NCBI GenBank assembly: GCA_947458265.1
Contig: CANGYF010000005.1
Location: 62,001 to 126,000 of the forward strand
Source: Betaproteobacteria bacterium
GTDB taxonomy: Bacteria; Pseudomonadota; Gammaproteobacteria; Burkholderiales; CAIKXV01
DNA length: 64,000 nt
Direction of reading: 5' to 3'
The position numbers and the translations under genes are program-made. Shown here piece after piece: positions 33,935 through 43,420 of the stretch. The notes below the pieces were generated by a model. That model had not been told where the DNA came from. It was given only the letters and a program-made list of their open reading frames with translations, and did no database searches. Position 1 is the stretch's first letter; each line of letters starts with the position of its first letter.

Positions 33935-35470
33935 ATGGCTGTAACTTCAGCACTGACCGCCCTACCCGCTGCGCACGGTTCACCCGTTGCACCCGTTGCA
34001 CGCGCCGTGGCGTATTCGCGGTCGCCACTGGATCACCGTGTCTTCCGCTCGTTCGTGCTCGCCGCCCTGCTCGCCTGGGGACTGCCGGCCAACGCCGATG
34101 AAGCCGCGGAACCCGCATCCGGACGTGTGAGCCTGATCCCGCCGGCCCCTGCGACCGAGGCGCCCAGCCTGTCGACACTGGGCGCAGGCAACGAGGGCGG
34201 CGGCTTCGGACTGTCCTCCGCCCAGGTCCGCGAGATCAACCTGGTACCGGCGGCCGACCTCACGCAGCCGCCCACCAGCCTCTGGACACGCCTGCGCAAC
34301 GGCTTCGGAATGCCCGACCTGGTGCACCCGGCAGTGCGCCAGGAGGAAGACTTCTACGCCAACCGCCCCGAGCACCTGCGCCGGGTGGTCGAGCGCAGCC
34401 GGCGCTACCTGTTCCACATCGTCGAGGTCGTCGAGCGCCGCGGCATGCCGTCCGAACTGGCGCTGCTGCCGATCATCGAGAGCGCGTTCAACCCGGTCGC
34501 GGTGTCGTCGGCGCGCGCGGCCGGCATGTGGCAGTTCATCCCGTCGACCGGCCTGAACTTCGGGCTGCGCCAGAATGCATGGCTCGACGGCCGGCGCGAC
34601 ATCCTGCTGTCGACCGAAGCCGCCCTCGACTACCTGCAGAAGCTGTACGACATGTTCGGCAGCTGGGACCTCGCGCTGGCCGCGTACAACTGCGGCGAAG
34701 GCTGCGTGCAGCGGGCGATCGCGCGCAATGCACTGCGCGGCGACCGGGTCGACTTCTCCAGCCTGCAACTGCCGGCCGAGACCCGTGCCTACGTGCCGAA
34801 GCTGCAGGCGGTGAAGAACATCATCGCCAACCCGCAGCAGTTCAACATGACGCTCGCGGACGTTCCGAACGAGCCCTTCTTCGGCACCGTCCAGGTCGAG
34901 CAGCACATGGACGTCAAGGTCGCGGCGAAGCTTGCAGGCATGACGATCGAGGAGTTCGTGGCGCTCAACCCGGCACACAACCGTTCGATCATCAACGTCA
35001 ACAAGCTGCCCACGCTGCTGCTGCCGCTCGACCGCATGAACCAGTTCGCCGCTGGCCTGCGCGACCTGGGCGACCGGGCAGCGGCTTCGGTGCGCATCTA
35101 CACCCCGCGCGCCGGCGAGCCGTTCGACCAGATCGCCCGCCGCAACGGCGTCACGCTGGCTGCACTCAGGCGCGCCAACGACCTGTCTCCGAAGTTGCGC
35201 GCGGCGGCCGGCGACGTCGACCTGATGATCCCGACTGGCGCCGCCGCACAGTACGAAGAGCCGGTGCGCGCGGCCCGCCCGGCGGTCGCCGCGCGCGCCG
35301 GTGCTCGCCCGGCCGTTGCTTCAGCCACCGGCCGCCAGGCGCCGAACGCGGCTACCGCACGCAAGGCAAGCCCGCCGCAACGCGTGGCCACCACCGCACC
35401 GCGCAAGGTCGCGCGGCCGACTCCGCCAGCCAAGCCGACCGTCGTCGCCACCCAGGGCCAGCGGCGCTGA
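33935..35470 (+). CDS. mltD: MltD-type membrane-bound lytic murein transglycosylase
   Basis: 511 residues. The SLT domain has catalytic Glu182 in 'LLPIIESAFNPVAVS', followed by 'AAGMWQFIPSTGLNFGL' and 'ALAAYNCGEGCVQRAI'. A LysM-like peptidoglycan-binding segment lies at about 385–430 ('AGEPFDQIARRNGVTLAALRRAN'); E. coli MltD has two. The last 75 residues are Ala/Arg/Pro-rich. It cleaves glycan strands in the periplasm. The hydrophobic signal ('FVLAALLAWGLPANA') begins at residue 40, so a GTG at 34007 may be the true start. There is no lipobox, unlike E. coli MltD. gloB next door is its usual neighbour. Confidence 0.92.
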   Translation: MAVTSALTALPAAHGSPVAPVARAVAYSRSPLDHRVFRSFVLAALLAWGLPANADEAAEPASGRVSLIPPAPATEAPSLSTLGAGNEGGGFGLSSAQVREINLVPAADLTQPPTSLWTRLRNGFGMPDLVHPAVRQEEDFYANRPEHLRRVVERSRRYLFHIVEVVERRGMPSELALLPIIESAFNPVAVSSARAAGMWQFIPSTGLNFGLRQNAWLDGRRDILLSTEAALDYLQKLYDMFGSWDLALAAYNCGEGCVQRAIARNALRGDRVDFSSLQLPAETRAYVPKLQAVKNIIANPQQFNMTLADVPNEPFFGTVQVEQHMDVKVAAKLAGMTIEEFVALNPAHNRSIINVNKLPTLLLPLDRMNQFAAGLRDLGDRAAASVRIYTPRAGEPFDQIARRNGVTLAALRRANDLSPKLRAAAGDVDLMIPTGAAAQYEEPVRAARPAVAARAGARPAVASATGRQAPNAATARKASPPQRVATTAPRKVARPTPPAKPTVVATQGQRR

Positions 35471-35478
35471 CCAGGCAA

Positions 35479-35503
35479 GGTCCCGAGCCAGGCTTCCGGG
35501 ACC
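35479..35503. terminator. Possible terminator hairpin between mltD and the ABC operon
   Basis: GGTCCCG and CGGGACC form a 7-bp stem with an 11-base loop in the 82-bp gap between the convergent genes. There is no T-run on either side, so intrinsic termination is uncertain. Confidence 0.3.
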
Positions 35504-35552
35504 GCAATCAGCTGTCAGGCAGCAGCTGGGCAACTGCAGCCGCAACCAGCCG

Positions 35553-37730
35553 TCAGCGTCGATCGGCGGGTCCGGCCGCCAGGTGCGTGCCGGCGCCGGG
35601 TCCGTGCAGGTGGCAGGCCACCACCCGGCCATCCGGCAGCGCGACGGGTGCCGGATACTGCTGCGCACAGGCGGACAGTGCCAGCGGGCAACGCTGGCGG
35701 AAATGGCAGCCGGCAGGCGGGTCGATCGGCGACGGCGGGTCGCCTGCAATCCGGGCTTCGGCCGGCGCATCGTCACGATCGAGCCTCGGCACGGCGGACA
35801 GCAGCGCGCGCGTGTACGGATGCGCCGGCGCATCCAGCACCGTACGGACAGGCCCCCGCTCGACAATCCGGCCGAGGTACATGACCGCGATCTCGTCGGC
35901 CACCACGTCGACGACGCCGAGGTTGTGGGTGATGAACAGGTAGGCCAGGCCCATCTGCTGCTGCAGGCTGCGCAGCAGGTTCAGGATCTGCGCCTGAACC
36001 GACACGTCGAGCGCACTGGTCGGCTCGTCGCATACCACCAGCCGGGGCTCGACCGACAGCGCCCGCGCAATCGCCACCCGCTGTCGCTGGCCGCCCGAGA
36101 ACTGGTGCGGGAAACGGTTGCCTGCCTCGGCCGGCAGCCCGACCTGCTCGAGCAGCCGCTCGATGCGCCGCCTGCGTTCGGCTGCATTCCATTCCGGGCG
36201 CAACGAGCGCATGCCCTCGTCGAGCGCGTCGCCGACCCGGATACGCGGATTCAGAGAGGCATAGGGATCCTGAAAGACGATCTGCATGCGGGCGCGCAGC
36301 GGACGCAGCAGGGAACGACCGAGCCCGCGCAGGTCGCGGCCCTCGAACTCGACGCAGCCGCCGGTGGGTTCGACCAGTCGGAGCAGCGACTTGCCGACGG
36401 TGGTCTTGCCGCAACCGGATTCTCCGACCAGGGCCAGCGTGCGCCCGGGCGCGAGTTCCAGCGACACGCCGTCGACGGCCCGTACCGCGCCGCGCGGGCG
36501 GCGCAGCAGTCCACCGCGCAGCGGGAAGTGCACCTGCAGGTCGCGCACGACCAGCAACGGCGCCGCTGGTGCCGCTGGCGTCCGCTCCGTCGCCGGGGTC
36601 GTCGCTGGACCGAATGGACCGACAGCCGGAGCCACCGAAGATGCTGCACCTGCAGCCGCCGGGACGGCCTGCGAGGGCGGGTCTAACGCGCCGGCGGCCG
36701 AAGGGCGACCCGATGCCGCATGGAGGTGGCAGCGCACCCGCTGCCCATCGGCCAGGTCGACCAGCGGCGGCAGCGACGTACGGCAGGGTTCGAATGCATG
36801 GTCGCAGCGCTCGGCGAACCGGCAGCCGTCGAACCTGCCATCGAGCGCCGGTACGCTGCCGCGGATCACCGCCAGCGGCGCGTCCCGGCTGCCGCGTTCG
36901 GGCAGCGAATCGAACAGCTTGCGCGAATACGGATGCGCCGGCCCGCGCAGGAAGGTGTCGACCCCGGCCACCTCGACGATCTCACCGGCATACATCACCG
37001 CCACGCGCTGCGCGGTGCGTGCCACCACGCCGAGATCGTGGGTGATCAGCAGCATCGCCATGCCGCGGCTGCGCTGCAGGTCGCGCAGCAGGTCAAGCAC
37101 CTGCGCCTGGATGGTCACGTCCAGTGCGGTGGTCGGCTCGTCGCCGACCAGCAGTTCCGGATCGCAGGCGAGCGCCAGCGCGATCATCACCCGCTGGCGC
37201 ATGCCGCCGGAGAGCTGGAACGGATACTCGTCGAGCCGGCGCACGGCATCCGGGATGCCGACCGCCTGCAGCAGTTCCAGCGCGCGTGCGCGTGCCGCGG
37301 TTCCTGACATGCGACGGTGCCGGTGCAACGCCTCCTCGACCTGCAAACCGACCCGCATCACCGGGTTGAGCGAGAGCATCGGCTCCTGGAAGATCATGCC
37401 GATGCGCGCCCCGCGCACCGCGCGCATCGCATGCTCCGGCAGGTCGAGCAGGTCCTCGCCGTCCAGGCGGACCGAACCGCCCACGACTTCCGCGGCATCC
37501 GGCAGCAGGCGCATGATCGACAGCGCGGTCATGGACTTGCCACAGCCCGATTCGCCGAGCAGCGCCAGCGTCTCGCCGCGCACCAGTTCGAGCGTGACCG
37601 AATCGACCGCACGCACGACCGAGTTGCCACCGTGGATCCAGGTGCGCAGGCCCTCGACCTCCAGCAGAGGGGCCGTACCGTCCTGGCGCACGCCGGCGCC
37701 ACCTGTCCCACCGTCCGGACGCTCGCTCAT
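35553..37730 (-). CDS. ABC transporter ATP-binding protein with two nucleotide-binding domains (YejF/GsiA type)
   Basis: 725 residues, two ABC ATPases fused. First domain: Walker A GESGCGKS near residue 60, signature LSGGMRQRV and Walker B '[12 protein letters not shown]'. Second domain, after an Ala/Pro linker of about 60 residues: Walker [10 protein letters not shown], signature FSGGQRQRV and '[12 protein letters not shown]'. Each ends in the oligopeptide/dipeptide family zinc-finger-like Cys tail ('[15 protein letters not shown]', '[15 protein letters not shown]'). It powers peptide or related solute import. Last gene of the operon: ATG at 37730 overlaps the permease stop by 4 bp. The same frame stays open upstream to 39335, but that extra part lies antisense-in-frame to the permease and has no domain. 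Confidence 0.94.
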   Translation of the reverse strand: MSERPDGGTGGAGVRQDGTAPLLEVEGLRTWIHGGNSVVRAVDSVTLELVRGETLALLGESGCGKSMTALSIMRLLPDAAEVVGGSVRLDGEDLLDLPEHAMRAVRGARIGMIFQEPMLSLNPVMRVGLQVEEALHRHRRMSGTAARARALELLQAVGIPDAVRRLDEYPFQLSGGMRQRVMIALALACDPELLVGDEPTTALDVTIQAQVLDLLRDLQRSRGMAMLLITHDLGVVARTAQRVAVMYAGEIVEVAGVDTFLRGPAHPYSRKLFDSLPERGSRDAPLAVIRGSVPALDGRFDGCRFAERCDHAFEPCRTSLPPLVDLADGQRVRCHLHAASGRPSAAGALDPPSQAVPAAAGAASSVAPAVGPFGPATTPATERTPAAPAAPLLVVRDLQVHFPLRGGLLRRPRGAVRAVDGVSLELAPGRTLALVGESGCGKTTVGKSLLRLVEPTGGCVEFEGRDLRGLGRSLLRPLRARMQIVFQDPYASLNPRIRVGDALDEGMRSLRPEWNAAERRRRIERLLEQVGLPAEAGNRFPHQFSGGQRQRVAIARALSVEPRLVVCDEPTSALDVSVQAQILNLLRSLQQQMGLAYLFITHNLGVVDVVADEIAVMYLGRIVERGPVRTVLDAPAHPYTRALLSAVPRLDRDDAPAEARIAGDPPSPIDPPAGCHFRQRCPLALSACAQQYPAPVALPDGRVVACHLHGPGAGTHLAAGPADRR

Positions 37731-39208
37731 GCGCTGCCTCCCGCACGGTCCGGCATGCGCGCGGGGCCGATGCGGAACCCCGCCCGGCGCACCGTCGACC
37801 GAGGATCGAACGCATCGCGCACCACGTCGGCGAACAGGTTGGCTGCGAGGACCAGCGCCAGCATGAAGCCGAAGGCCGCCATCAGCGACCACCAGACCAT
37901 CGGCTCGCGCGCCATCTCGAGCCGCGCATCGTTGATCATCGTGCCGAAGCTGATCATGCTCGGATCGACGCCGACGCCGACGTACGAAAGAACCGCTTCG
38001 GCCAGCACCAGGCCGGAGAAGCCCATCACGGCCGAGATCAGCACGATGTGCAGCATGTTGGGCGCGAGGTGGCGCACGATGATCCGCCAGTGCGACACGC
38101 CGAAGGCGTGCGCCGCCTGGACGTACTCGAGCTCGCGCAGCTTCAGTGCCTCGCCGCGCAGCAGGCGGCAGAGTCCGGTCCAGTTGGCGAGACCCAGGAT
38201 CACGCACAGCATCAGCAGCCGGAAGTCCGCACGCTGCGCCGAGGTCTCGAACAGCCCCGGGCGGGTTTCCATGTACACCTGGATCAGCAGCACGCCGGCG
38301 GCGATCAGCAGCACCGACGGGATCGACTCGATCGTCGTGTACACATACTGGATCAGGTCGTCGACCCAGCCCTTGAAGTAGCCGGCGGCGATGCCCAGCA
38401 GCACCGCGAACGGCATCAGCACCAGCGTGGTCAGGGTACCGATCACCAGGCTGGTGCGGATGCTCTTGAGCGAGAGATAGAGCACGCTCTGCCCGATCTT
38501 CGAGGTGCCCAGCACGTGGTACTGCATGGACAGCACGGCGATTGGTGCCGCCAGCACCAGCAGCACCGACGCGGTGAGCAGGAAGGCACGCCAGTTCGCG
38601 CCACCGGATGTGCCGTGCAGGACATCGGCCAGCGTCACACGCAACGACGATCGCCGCGACAGCGCGAGCAGGCCGATCCACAGCGCACAGAACGCAGCCG
38701 CTGCCACCAGCCCCGCCAGCAGCCCGGCGGCGGCGCGCCACGCGATGTCCGCAGGGGCGTCGGCGGGATCGGCCAGGTGGGCGCCGCCATGGCGCAGCCG
38801 GGGGAACTCGCGCGCCTGCGTGCCGTCCGGCCGCTCGATGGTCTCCTTCTGGAACGCCACCGCCGCCAGCGGCGCCGAATAGGTGCGTTCGCGGCGCTCC
38901 CGCAGCGGTGCCACCAGCACGTCGAGCACGCTCAGCACGTCGACCGAGTATGCGACCTTGCCGCCCTCGCCTGGCTTGTCGAGCGCGGGCCGGAAATGCA
39001 GCGAGTCGAGCAGGCCGATGGCTACGAACAGCGCGAGCACGACTGCCGAGCCCATGCCGATGCCGCTGGCCGCCACCCGCGCCCAGCCCCGGCGCAGGTT
39101 CTCGCTGCGCCAGCACGACCAGGCGAACAGGCACAGCACGCCGACCAGCAGGAACACCAGTGCATCGGTCCACAGCAGCACCGGCATGAACGTGCTCGTG
39201 TCGCTCAT
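37727..39208 (-). CDS. ABC transporter permease, DppC/YejE type
   Basis: 493 residues. The N-terminal half holds two or three transmembrane helices and a long extracytoplasmic segment ('[19 protein letters not shown]', '[16 protein letters not shown]'), as in YejE-like permeases. The C-terminal half is the BPD_transp_1 core: '[20 protein letters not shown]', '[17 protein letters not shown]', the EAA loop '[20 protein letters not shown]', and '[19 protein letters not shown]'. It pairs with the permease encoded just upstream. Both junctions in the operon overlap by 4 bp. Confidence 0.92.
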   Translation of the reverse strand: MSDTSTFMPVLLWTDALVFLLVGVLCLFAWSCWRSENLRRGWARVAASGIGMGSAVVLALFVAIGLLDSLHFRPALDKPGEGGKVAYSVDVLSVLDVLVAPLRERRERTYSAPLAAVAFQKETIERPDGTQAREFPRLRHGGAHLADPADAPADIAWRAAAGLLAGLVAAAAFCALWIGLLALSRRSSLRVTLADVLHGTSGGANWRAFLLTASVLLVLAAPIAVLSMQYHVLGTSKIGQSVLYLSLKSIRTSLVIGTLTTLVLMPFAVLLGIAAGYFKGWVDDLIQYVYTTIESIPSVLLIAAGVLLIQVYMETRPGLFETSAQRADFRLLMLCVILGLANWTGLCRLLRGEALKLRELEYVQAAHAFGVSHWRIIVRHLAPNMLHIVLISAVMGFSGLVLAEAVLSYVGVGVDPSMISFGTMINDARLEMAREPMVWWSLMAAFGFMLALVLAANLFADVVRDAFDPRSTVRRAGFRIGPARMPDRAGGSA

Positions 39209-40182
39209 GAGAAGCGCACCCTCGGATCGACCCAGGCATAGGACAGGTCGGTGAGAACCAGCCCGAGGATGTACAGCACCGAGCCGAGGAAGACCATCGC
39301 ACGCACCACGCCGAAGTCCTGTGCGTTGATCGCATCGATCGTGTAGCTGCCCAGGCCCGGGATGCCGAAGAAGGACTCGAACAGTAGGCTGCCGAGGAAG
39401 AGCGACGGGATCACCACCACCACCCCGGTGAGGATCGGGATCATCGCGTTGCGCAGCACGTGCCCGAACAGCACCCGGATCTCGGACAGCCCCTTGGCGC
39501 GCGCCGTGCGCACGTACTCGCGCGCCATCTCGTCGAGGAAGATCGTGCGATACCAGCGGGTGCTGCTGCCCAGCCCCGCGACCACGCCGATCACCACCGG
39601 CAGCAGCAGGAACGGCACCATCGCCGCGCCGTCGGCGAAGCCGGAGATCGGCGCCAGGCGCCAGGCCTTGCTCACCAGGTACTGCCCGCCGATGATGTAG
39701 AACATCGCGGACACCGACATCAGCACCACGCAGGCGACCACCCCGGCCAGGTCGAGCACGGTCTGGCGGAAGAACACCAGCAGCAGCGCCGCGCAGAGAT
39801 AGGCAAACAGGCCCAGCACGAACACCGGCAGCGCGATCGCCAGGCTGGGACCCATCCGCTCACGGATCTCGCGGCCGATGTCGCGGCCGTCGTCCGAGAA
39901 GCCGAAATCGAACACGAACAGGCGTACCGACTTGTCGAAGAAGATGGTGTCGGTGAAGCGTGCAGTGCCCTCGGCCGATGCATTCACGAACAGCGGCCGG
40001 TCGTAGCCGCGCTCCCGCTTCCAGTCCTCGATCGCCTCCGGCGTCACCCGCTTCACGCCGAGTTGCATGCGCGCCATGTCGTCGGGCGTGTTGACCATGA
40101 AGAACAGCGCGAAGGTGAGCAGGTTCACCCCGACCAGGATCGGGATCGCATAGAGCAGGCGACGCAGCAGATAGCCGATCAT
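39205..40182 (-). CDS. ABC transporter permease, DppB/YejB type
   Basis: 325 residues with six transmembrane helices. It begins '[19 protein letters not shown]', the classic DppB opening, and its cytoplasmic EAA loop is '[20 protein letters not shown]'. Near the end is '[20 protein letters not shown]', also diagnostic. An unusually long segment between helices 1 and 2 ('[19 protein letters not shown]', '[19 protein letters not shown]') matches the YejB type. It forms the membrane channel with the second permease. It overlaps both neighbours by 4 bp. Confidence 0.93.
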   Translation of the reverse strand: MIGYLLRRLLYAIPILVGVNLLTFALFFMVNTPDDMARMQLGVKRVTPEAIEDWKRERGYDRPLFVNASAEGTARFTDTIFFDKSVRLFVFDFGFSDDGRDIGREIRERMGPSLAIALPVFVLGLFAYLCAALLLVFFRQTVLDLAGVVACVVLMSVSAMFYIIGGQYLVSKAWRLAPISGFADGAAMVPFLLLPVVIGVVAGLGSSTRWYRTIFLDEMAREYVRTARAKGLSEIRVLFGHVLRNAMIPILTGVVVVIPSLFLGSLLFESFFGIPGLGSYTIDAINAQDFGVVRAMVFLGSVLYILGLVLTDLSYAWVDPRVRFS

Positions 40183-42521
40183 TTCCCGTGCGCTCCCCGG
40201 TTGCTGGTGCCGGGGCCAGGGCCGGGACCGCCGTCGCCGATACGACCCAGCCGGCGCTCGCGCTGGCGGTAGCCGGCCCAGGCCGGCACCGCCAGCGCGG
40301 CCAGGGCAAGGGCGGCCAGGCCGATCGGCCAGGTCACCGGCGCATTCCAGGCTACCTGTGCGGCCGCGCGCGCCGGGCCGTCGATCCGGTGGAACTTGAG
40401 TTCGTTATGCGCCATCGAGTTCGGCTTGCTGTTGAGCAGCCAGCCGTGGCGCAGCTTGTAGTCCACCGGGTGCAGCCCCCAGACCCACGGGGCGTCATGG
40501 CGTGCGATCTCCACCATGCGGTCGATCACCTGCTGCCGTGCGGGGCCATCCTCCATGCCCTTCATCTGTTCGAACAGCCGGTCGTACTCCGGATTCGAAT
40601 AGTTCGCCGAGTTGTTGCCGTCGCGTCCAGCCTTGGCTTCGGGCCCGTAGAGCAGGAACAGGAAGTTCTCCGGGTCCGGGTAGTCGGCATTCCAGCCGAG
40701 GAAGAACAGCTGCACGTTGCCCTGCCGAAGCTTGTCCTGGAAACGGTTCCAGTCGGTCAGGCGCGGCACCAGCTGCACGTCGATCTTCTGCAGCTGGCGC
40801 ACGTACCACTCGATACGCGAGCGCGCGCCCGGGCCGCCGCCGGTGGTGTCGAGGTAGAGGACCAGCGGCTGCCCGGTCTTCGCATCGCGGCCGTCCGGAT
40901 AGCCGGCCTCGGCCAGCAGGCGCTTCGCCTCGGCCAGCGGCTTGCGCCGCGCTGCGCCGTCCACCCAGTCGTAGATGTAGCGGTTGAGGCCGTCCTCGCC
41001 GTCCCGGAAGCCGATGATGCCCGGCGCGATCGGCCCCTGGGCCGGGATCGCACGGCCATTGCGGAAGATCGAGATGAACTCCTCCTGGTCGATCGCGAGC
41101 GACACCGCATGGCGCAGCTTGCGCGCACGCTCGCGCTCCGCCGGGCCCGCCTTGCCGCCGGAGCCGACCACCGGATCGTTCCAGTTGAAGCCGACATAGA
41201 ACACCGACGTGGCGACCGAGGTCTGCAGCCGGATGCCACGCGCGGCCATCTCGTCGCTGATGCCGATGTCGCCCGACTCGTTCATCTGCACCGCCTGGTC
41301 GAAGGCATCCGAACTGATGCCGGAACTGTCGAACCATCCCTGCAGGAACTTGTTCCAGTAAGGAATCTGCTCCTTTTCTAACGTGAACACGATGCGCGAG
41401 GTGAGCGGGAGCGGCCGGCCGGCGTCGACGAGCAGGCCCGCCTCGCGGTCCCCTGGCGCGCCTTCGGACGGGTAGACCTCGCCCGCATAGTGCGGGTTGC
41501 GTGCAAGCACCATGCGCCGGTTGGGATCGTGCTCGGCGAGCATGTAGGGTCCGCTGCCGATCGGGTACCAGTCGAGCGAGATGTTCTTCTTCGCAAGCCC
41601 CGGCTGGGCGTAGAAGCGATCGGCCTCGGGCGGCATCGGGGCGAAGAACGGCATCGCGAGCCAGTACACGAACTGCGGGTACTTGCCCGCCAGCCGCACG
41701 CGGAACGTATGGCGGTCCACCACCTGGACACCCTCGATCGAATGCTTCTCGAGGTCGATGAACGCATCGCGCGGCAGCGACTTCGCCTGTTCGCGCAGCG
41801 TACCGGCCAGCGGCCCGAGCCCGACGATGTAGTTGGCCATCTTGCCCAGGATCGGCGACTGCAGCCGCGGATGGGCGAGACGCTTGATCTGGTGCACGAA
41901 ATCGGCGGCCACGACCTCGCGCGTGCCGGTCTCGCGGAAATCCTGCAGCGTGTGGATGGCCGCGAGTTCGCGCTCGCCCAGCGCATGGTAGAGCGGGCGT
42001 CCCTGCGCATCGACGGCCAGCGCGGGATGCGGCTGGTAGCGCAGGCCCGGGCGGATGCGCACGTCGTAGACACTGAACGCCACTTCCGACGCCGGGGCAT
42101 CGGCTGGCAATTCCCTGCCCTGCCGGTCGAGGTAGCGCGGCTTCGGCACCTCGGCAGCCGCAAACCCGGTGAGTTCGAACGGCCGCTTCAGGTAGTGGTA
42201 CTGCAGCGGCGGCTGGTAGATCTGTCCGACGAACACATACGCATCCGAGGTGTACGCACGTGCCGGGTCGAGATGCTTCGGCCGCGCACTGAAGGCCGAA
42301 TAGAGCGTCTGCGCGCGGACCTCCGCGCTGTCGTCCGGATAGGGATCGTTCCATGCGCCGCCGCAGCCAGCGAGCAGCAGGCCGGAACACAGCCATGCGG
42401 CGCTGCGCCGGACGATCCGCGCAAGGACGGAACGCGGCACGACAGAACGCGGCACGACAGAACGTGGCAAGACAGAACGTAGCAAGACAGCGCGCGCGGT
42501 GACGGATCGGGAGGCTGGCAT
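40179..42521 (-). CDS. ABC transporter solute-binding lipoprotein (family 5) with C-terminal membrane anchor
   Basis: 780 residues from ATG 42521, long for the family. After a repetitive Arg/Ser/Val/Pro segment comes a lipoprotein signal ending LLLAGC, with the acylated Cys near residue 53. The solute-binding family 5 body follows: '[19 protein letters not shown]', '[20 protein letters not shown]', '[18 protein letters not shown]' and '[20 protein letters not shown]'. At the C-terminus, '[21 protein letters not shown]' is a transmembrane helix and the rest is Gly/Pro-rich. It captures peptides or similar solutes for the permeases. The start is uncertain because each upstream repeat offers a GTG or TTG in frame. 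First gene of a four-gene operon. Confidence 0.88.
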   Translation of the reverse strand: MPASRSVTARAVLLRSVLPRSVVPRSVVPRSVLARIVRRSAAWLCSGLLLAGCGGAWNDPYPDDSAEVRAQTLYSAFSARPKHLDPARAYTSDAYVFVGQIYQPPLQYHYLKRPFELTGFAAAEVPKPRYLDRQGRELPADAPASEVAFSVYDVRIRPGLRYQPHPALAVDAQGRPLYHALGERELAAIHTLQDFRETGTREVVAADFVHQIKRLAHPRLQSPILGKMANYIVGLGPLAGTLREQAKSLPRDAFIDLEKHSIEGVQVVDRHTFRVRLAGKYPQFVYWLAMPFFAPMPPEADRFYAQPGLAKKNISLDWYPIGSGPYMLAEHDPNRRMVLARNPHYAGEVYPSEGAPGDREAGLLVDAGRPLPLTSRIVFTLEKEQIPYWNKFLQGWFDSSGISSDAFDQAVQMNESGDIGISDEMAARGIRLQTSVATSVFYVGFNWNDPVVGSGGKAGPAERERARKLRHAVSLAIDQEEFISIFRNGRAIPAQGPIAPGIIGFRDGEDGLNRYIYDWVDGAARRKPLAEAKRLLAEAGYPDGRDAKTGQPLVLYLDTTGGGPGARSRIEWYVRQLQKIDVQLVPRLTDWNRFQDKLRQGNVQLFFLGWNADYPDPENFLFLLYGPEAKAGRDGNNSANYSNPEYDRLFEQMKGMEDGPARQQVIDRMVEIARHDAPWVWGLHPVDYKLRHGWLLNSKPNSMAHNELKFHRIDGPARAAAQVAWNAPVTWPIGLAALALAALAVPAWAGYRQRERRLGRIGDGGPGPGPGTSNRGAHGK
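42426..42490. repeat. Tandem 15-bp repeats at the 5' end of the ABC receptor gene
   Basis: Four units of consensus GACAGAACGYGGCAM (42426–42485) plus a partial fifth. They are in frame with the receptor gene and encode RSVVP-type units before the signal peptide. Each full unit keeps the frame and most contribute a GTG or TTG codon on the minus strand. Confidence 0.8.
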
Positions 42522-42587
42522 CTCCACTTCAGTGTAGCCAAATCACCCCGCGTCCGGTCAAGCAATCGCCGCGCCGGAGCCCGGCGC

Positions 42588-42593
42588 TATACT
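42588..42593 (+). promoter_or_regulatory. Possible -10 element of fabI
   Basis: TATACT lies 32 bp before the fabI ATG in the 104-bp divergent gap. I see no good -35 at the right distance, so the promoter is only suggested. Confidence 0.35.
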
Positions 42594-42625
42594 CCGCGCA
42601 CCTTCATTTGCGTACGGGACACACG

Positions 42626-43408
42626 ATGGGCTTTCTCTCAGGCAAGCAGATCCTGATCACCGGCATGCTCAGCAACCGGTCGATCGCCTACGGCATCGCA
42701 AAGGCCTGCGCACGCGAAGGTGCGGAGATGGCGTTCACCTACCAGGGTGAAGGCGTGAAAGACCGTGTCGTCGCGCTCGCCTCCGAGTTCGGCTGCGACC
42801 GCGTGTTTCCCTGCGACGTCGCCAGCGATGCCGACATCGACCGGCTGTTCGCCGACCTCGGGCGCCACTGGGACCGGCTCGACGGCCTCGTGCATGCGAT
42901 CGCCTTTGCCCCGCGCGAGGCGCTGTCCGGGGAACTGCTCGACGGCCTCGACCGTGAGGGCTTCCGTATCGCGCACGACATCAGCTCCTACAGCTTCGCC
43001 GCGCTGGCGAAGGCTGCAAGGCCGATGATGGGTGCAGGCGGCGCGCTCCTCACCCTGTCCTACCTCGGCGCCGAGCGCGTGGTGCCCAACTACAACGTGA
43101 TGGGGCTGGCGAAGGCCAGCCTGGAAGCGAACGTACGCTACCTGGCGGCCAACCTCGGTCCGCAGGGCATACGCGTGAACGGCATCTCCGCTGGTCCGAT
43201 CAAGACCCTGGCTGCGGCGGGCATCGGCGGCTTCGGCAAGATCCTGAAATTCGTCGAGGAGAATGCCCCGCTGCGCCGCAATGTCACCACCGAAGACGTC
43301 GGCAATGCGACGGCATTCCTGCTGTCGGACCTCGCCGCCGGCATCACCGGCGAGATCACCTACGTCGATGCCGGCTTCAACGTCATGGGCGCGGGCATCC
43401 CGCGCTGA
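42626..43408 (+). CDS. fabI: Enoyl-[acyl-carrier-protein] reductase FabI
   Basis: 260 residues. '[20 protein letters not shown]' is the typical FabI opening with the modified NAD-binding loop. The active-site Tyr and Lys are in '[19 protein letters not shown]' (Y-x6-K), and 'FNVMGAG' closes the protein. It performs the last reduction of each fatty-acid elongation cycle with NADH and is the triclosan target. ATG 42626 is preferred over the upstream ATG at 42608 because FabI normally starts at MGFL. It ends 12 bp from convergent ppiD. Confidence 0.96.
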   Translation: MGFLSGKQILITGMLSNRSIAYGIAKACAREGAEMAFTYQGEGVKDRVVALASEFGCDRVFPCDVASDADIDRLFADLGRHWDRLDGLVHAIAFAPREALSGELLDGLDREGFRIAHDISSYSFAALAKAARPMMGAGGALLTLSYLGAERVVPNYNVMGLAKASLEANVRYLAANLGPQGIRVNGISAGPIKTLAAAGIGGFGKILKFVEENAPLRRNVTTEDVGNATAFLLSDLAAGITGEITYVDAGFNVMGAGIPR

Positions 43409-43420
43409 CGGCAGAGCAGG

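Noticed and set aside
37731-39335. In-frame upstream extension of the double ATPase to 1260 residues
   Set aside because: The extra part lies over the permease gene in another frame and has no recognisable domain; the 4-bp overlap at 37727–37730 marks the real start.
35553-42521. A new transport system
   Set aside because: Apart from the receptor ends it is a standard YejABEF/Dpp-type importer.
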